Shown: positions 6,584 through 6,649 of the stretch, piece by piece | Layout of the letters: each line of letters opens with the position of its first letter | How positions within the stretch are numbered: the first letter of the stretch is position 1 | Assembly: GCA_002476905.1 (NCBI GenBank) | Contig: DLND01000163.1 | Location: 1-6,649, forward strand | Source of the DNA: Flavobacteriales bacterium UBA7519 | Lineage (GTDB): Bacteria; Bacteroidota; Bacteroidia; Flavobacteriales; Weeksellaceae | Reading direction: 5' to 3' | DNA length: 6,649 nucleotides | Program-made: the position numbers and the translations under genes | Notes under the pieces: generated by a model | What the model saw: the letters and a program-made list of their open reading frames with translations, nothing else | What the model was told of the DNA's origin: nothing | Databases searched by the model: none

Positions 6584-6649
6584 AATCCCGCTATCCGCTA
6601 TATCTTTTTCTTTTTTTGCAAAAAAAAGAAAAAGGATGCCGCTACTATC
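6584..6649. repeat. AT-rich palindromic element, probable dispersed hairpin repeat (cut by window edge)
   Basis: An imperfect palindrome spans 6602-6637. The left arm is T-rich (6602-6617), the centre is GC (6618-6619) and the right arm is the A-rich complement (6620-6637) with one extra A and one extra G. It is flanked by GC-richer, related-looking sequence: CCGCTATCCGCTATATC on the left and GGATGCCGCTACTATC on the right. From memory, similar 'CGCTATCCGCTATATC-T-run-A-run-GGAT-CCGCT' hairpins occur between genes in Chryseobacterium-type genomes, which would make this a REP-like element. It lies upstream of the haem-binding gene. It could also terminate transcription entering from the right. 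Confidence 0.55.

Overview
The window looks like chromosomal DNA from a flavobacterium of the Chryseobacterium/Epilithonimonas type (Bacteroidota, Weeksellaceae). The evidence is AT-rich DNA with weak Shine-Dalgarno sites, a DUF4290-murA gene pair, a signal peptide-TPR-transmembrane-HTH regulator, a protein ending in a type IX secretion (T9SS) sorting domain, and a MurA of the 'GGDKIGRRRLDTH' type. The genus is inferred from protein style, not from a search.

Layout from left to right. Positions 1-91 are non-coding and hold a dyad resembling a Fur box, with no gene start visible. Positions 92-2064 (minus) are a two-gene operon, DUF4290 protein followed by murA, joined by a TAATG overlap. Positions 2178-3896 (minus) are a membrane-anchored TPR/HTH regulator of about 572 codons, cut by one in-frame TAA at 3333-3335 and starting with TTG. 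Positions 3897-4089 are an AT-rich divergent intergenic region with a possible Bacteroidota-type promoter facing right. Positions 4090-5511 (plus) are the C-terminal part of a T9SS-exported surface protein that has lost its N-terminus and signal peptide. A strong bidirectional hairpin terminator (5619-5646) separates it from a convergent two-gene operon at 5652-6532 (minus). That operon encodes a small CxxCH haem-binding protein followed by a DCC-family (DUF393) thiol-disulfide oxidoreductase, joined by an ATGA overlap. The right edge (about 6584-6649) holds part of an AT-rich palindromic element that looks like a dispersed hairpin repeat.

How it fits together. The two outer operons appear intact. 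murA makes the first committed step of peptidoglycan synthesis and carries Asp instead of Cys at the fosfomycin target residue. The haem-binding/DCC pair suggests envelope redox work. Between them lie two neighbouring damaged genes, a regulator and a surface protein, transcribed divergently. They may be remnants of one accessory module: a sensor-regulator and its exported product. No CRISPR array, tRNA, rRNA, transposase or phage gene was seen. No clearly new system is evident. The most notable points are the split regulator, the headless T9SS protein, the edge palindrome and the Fur-like dyad.
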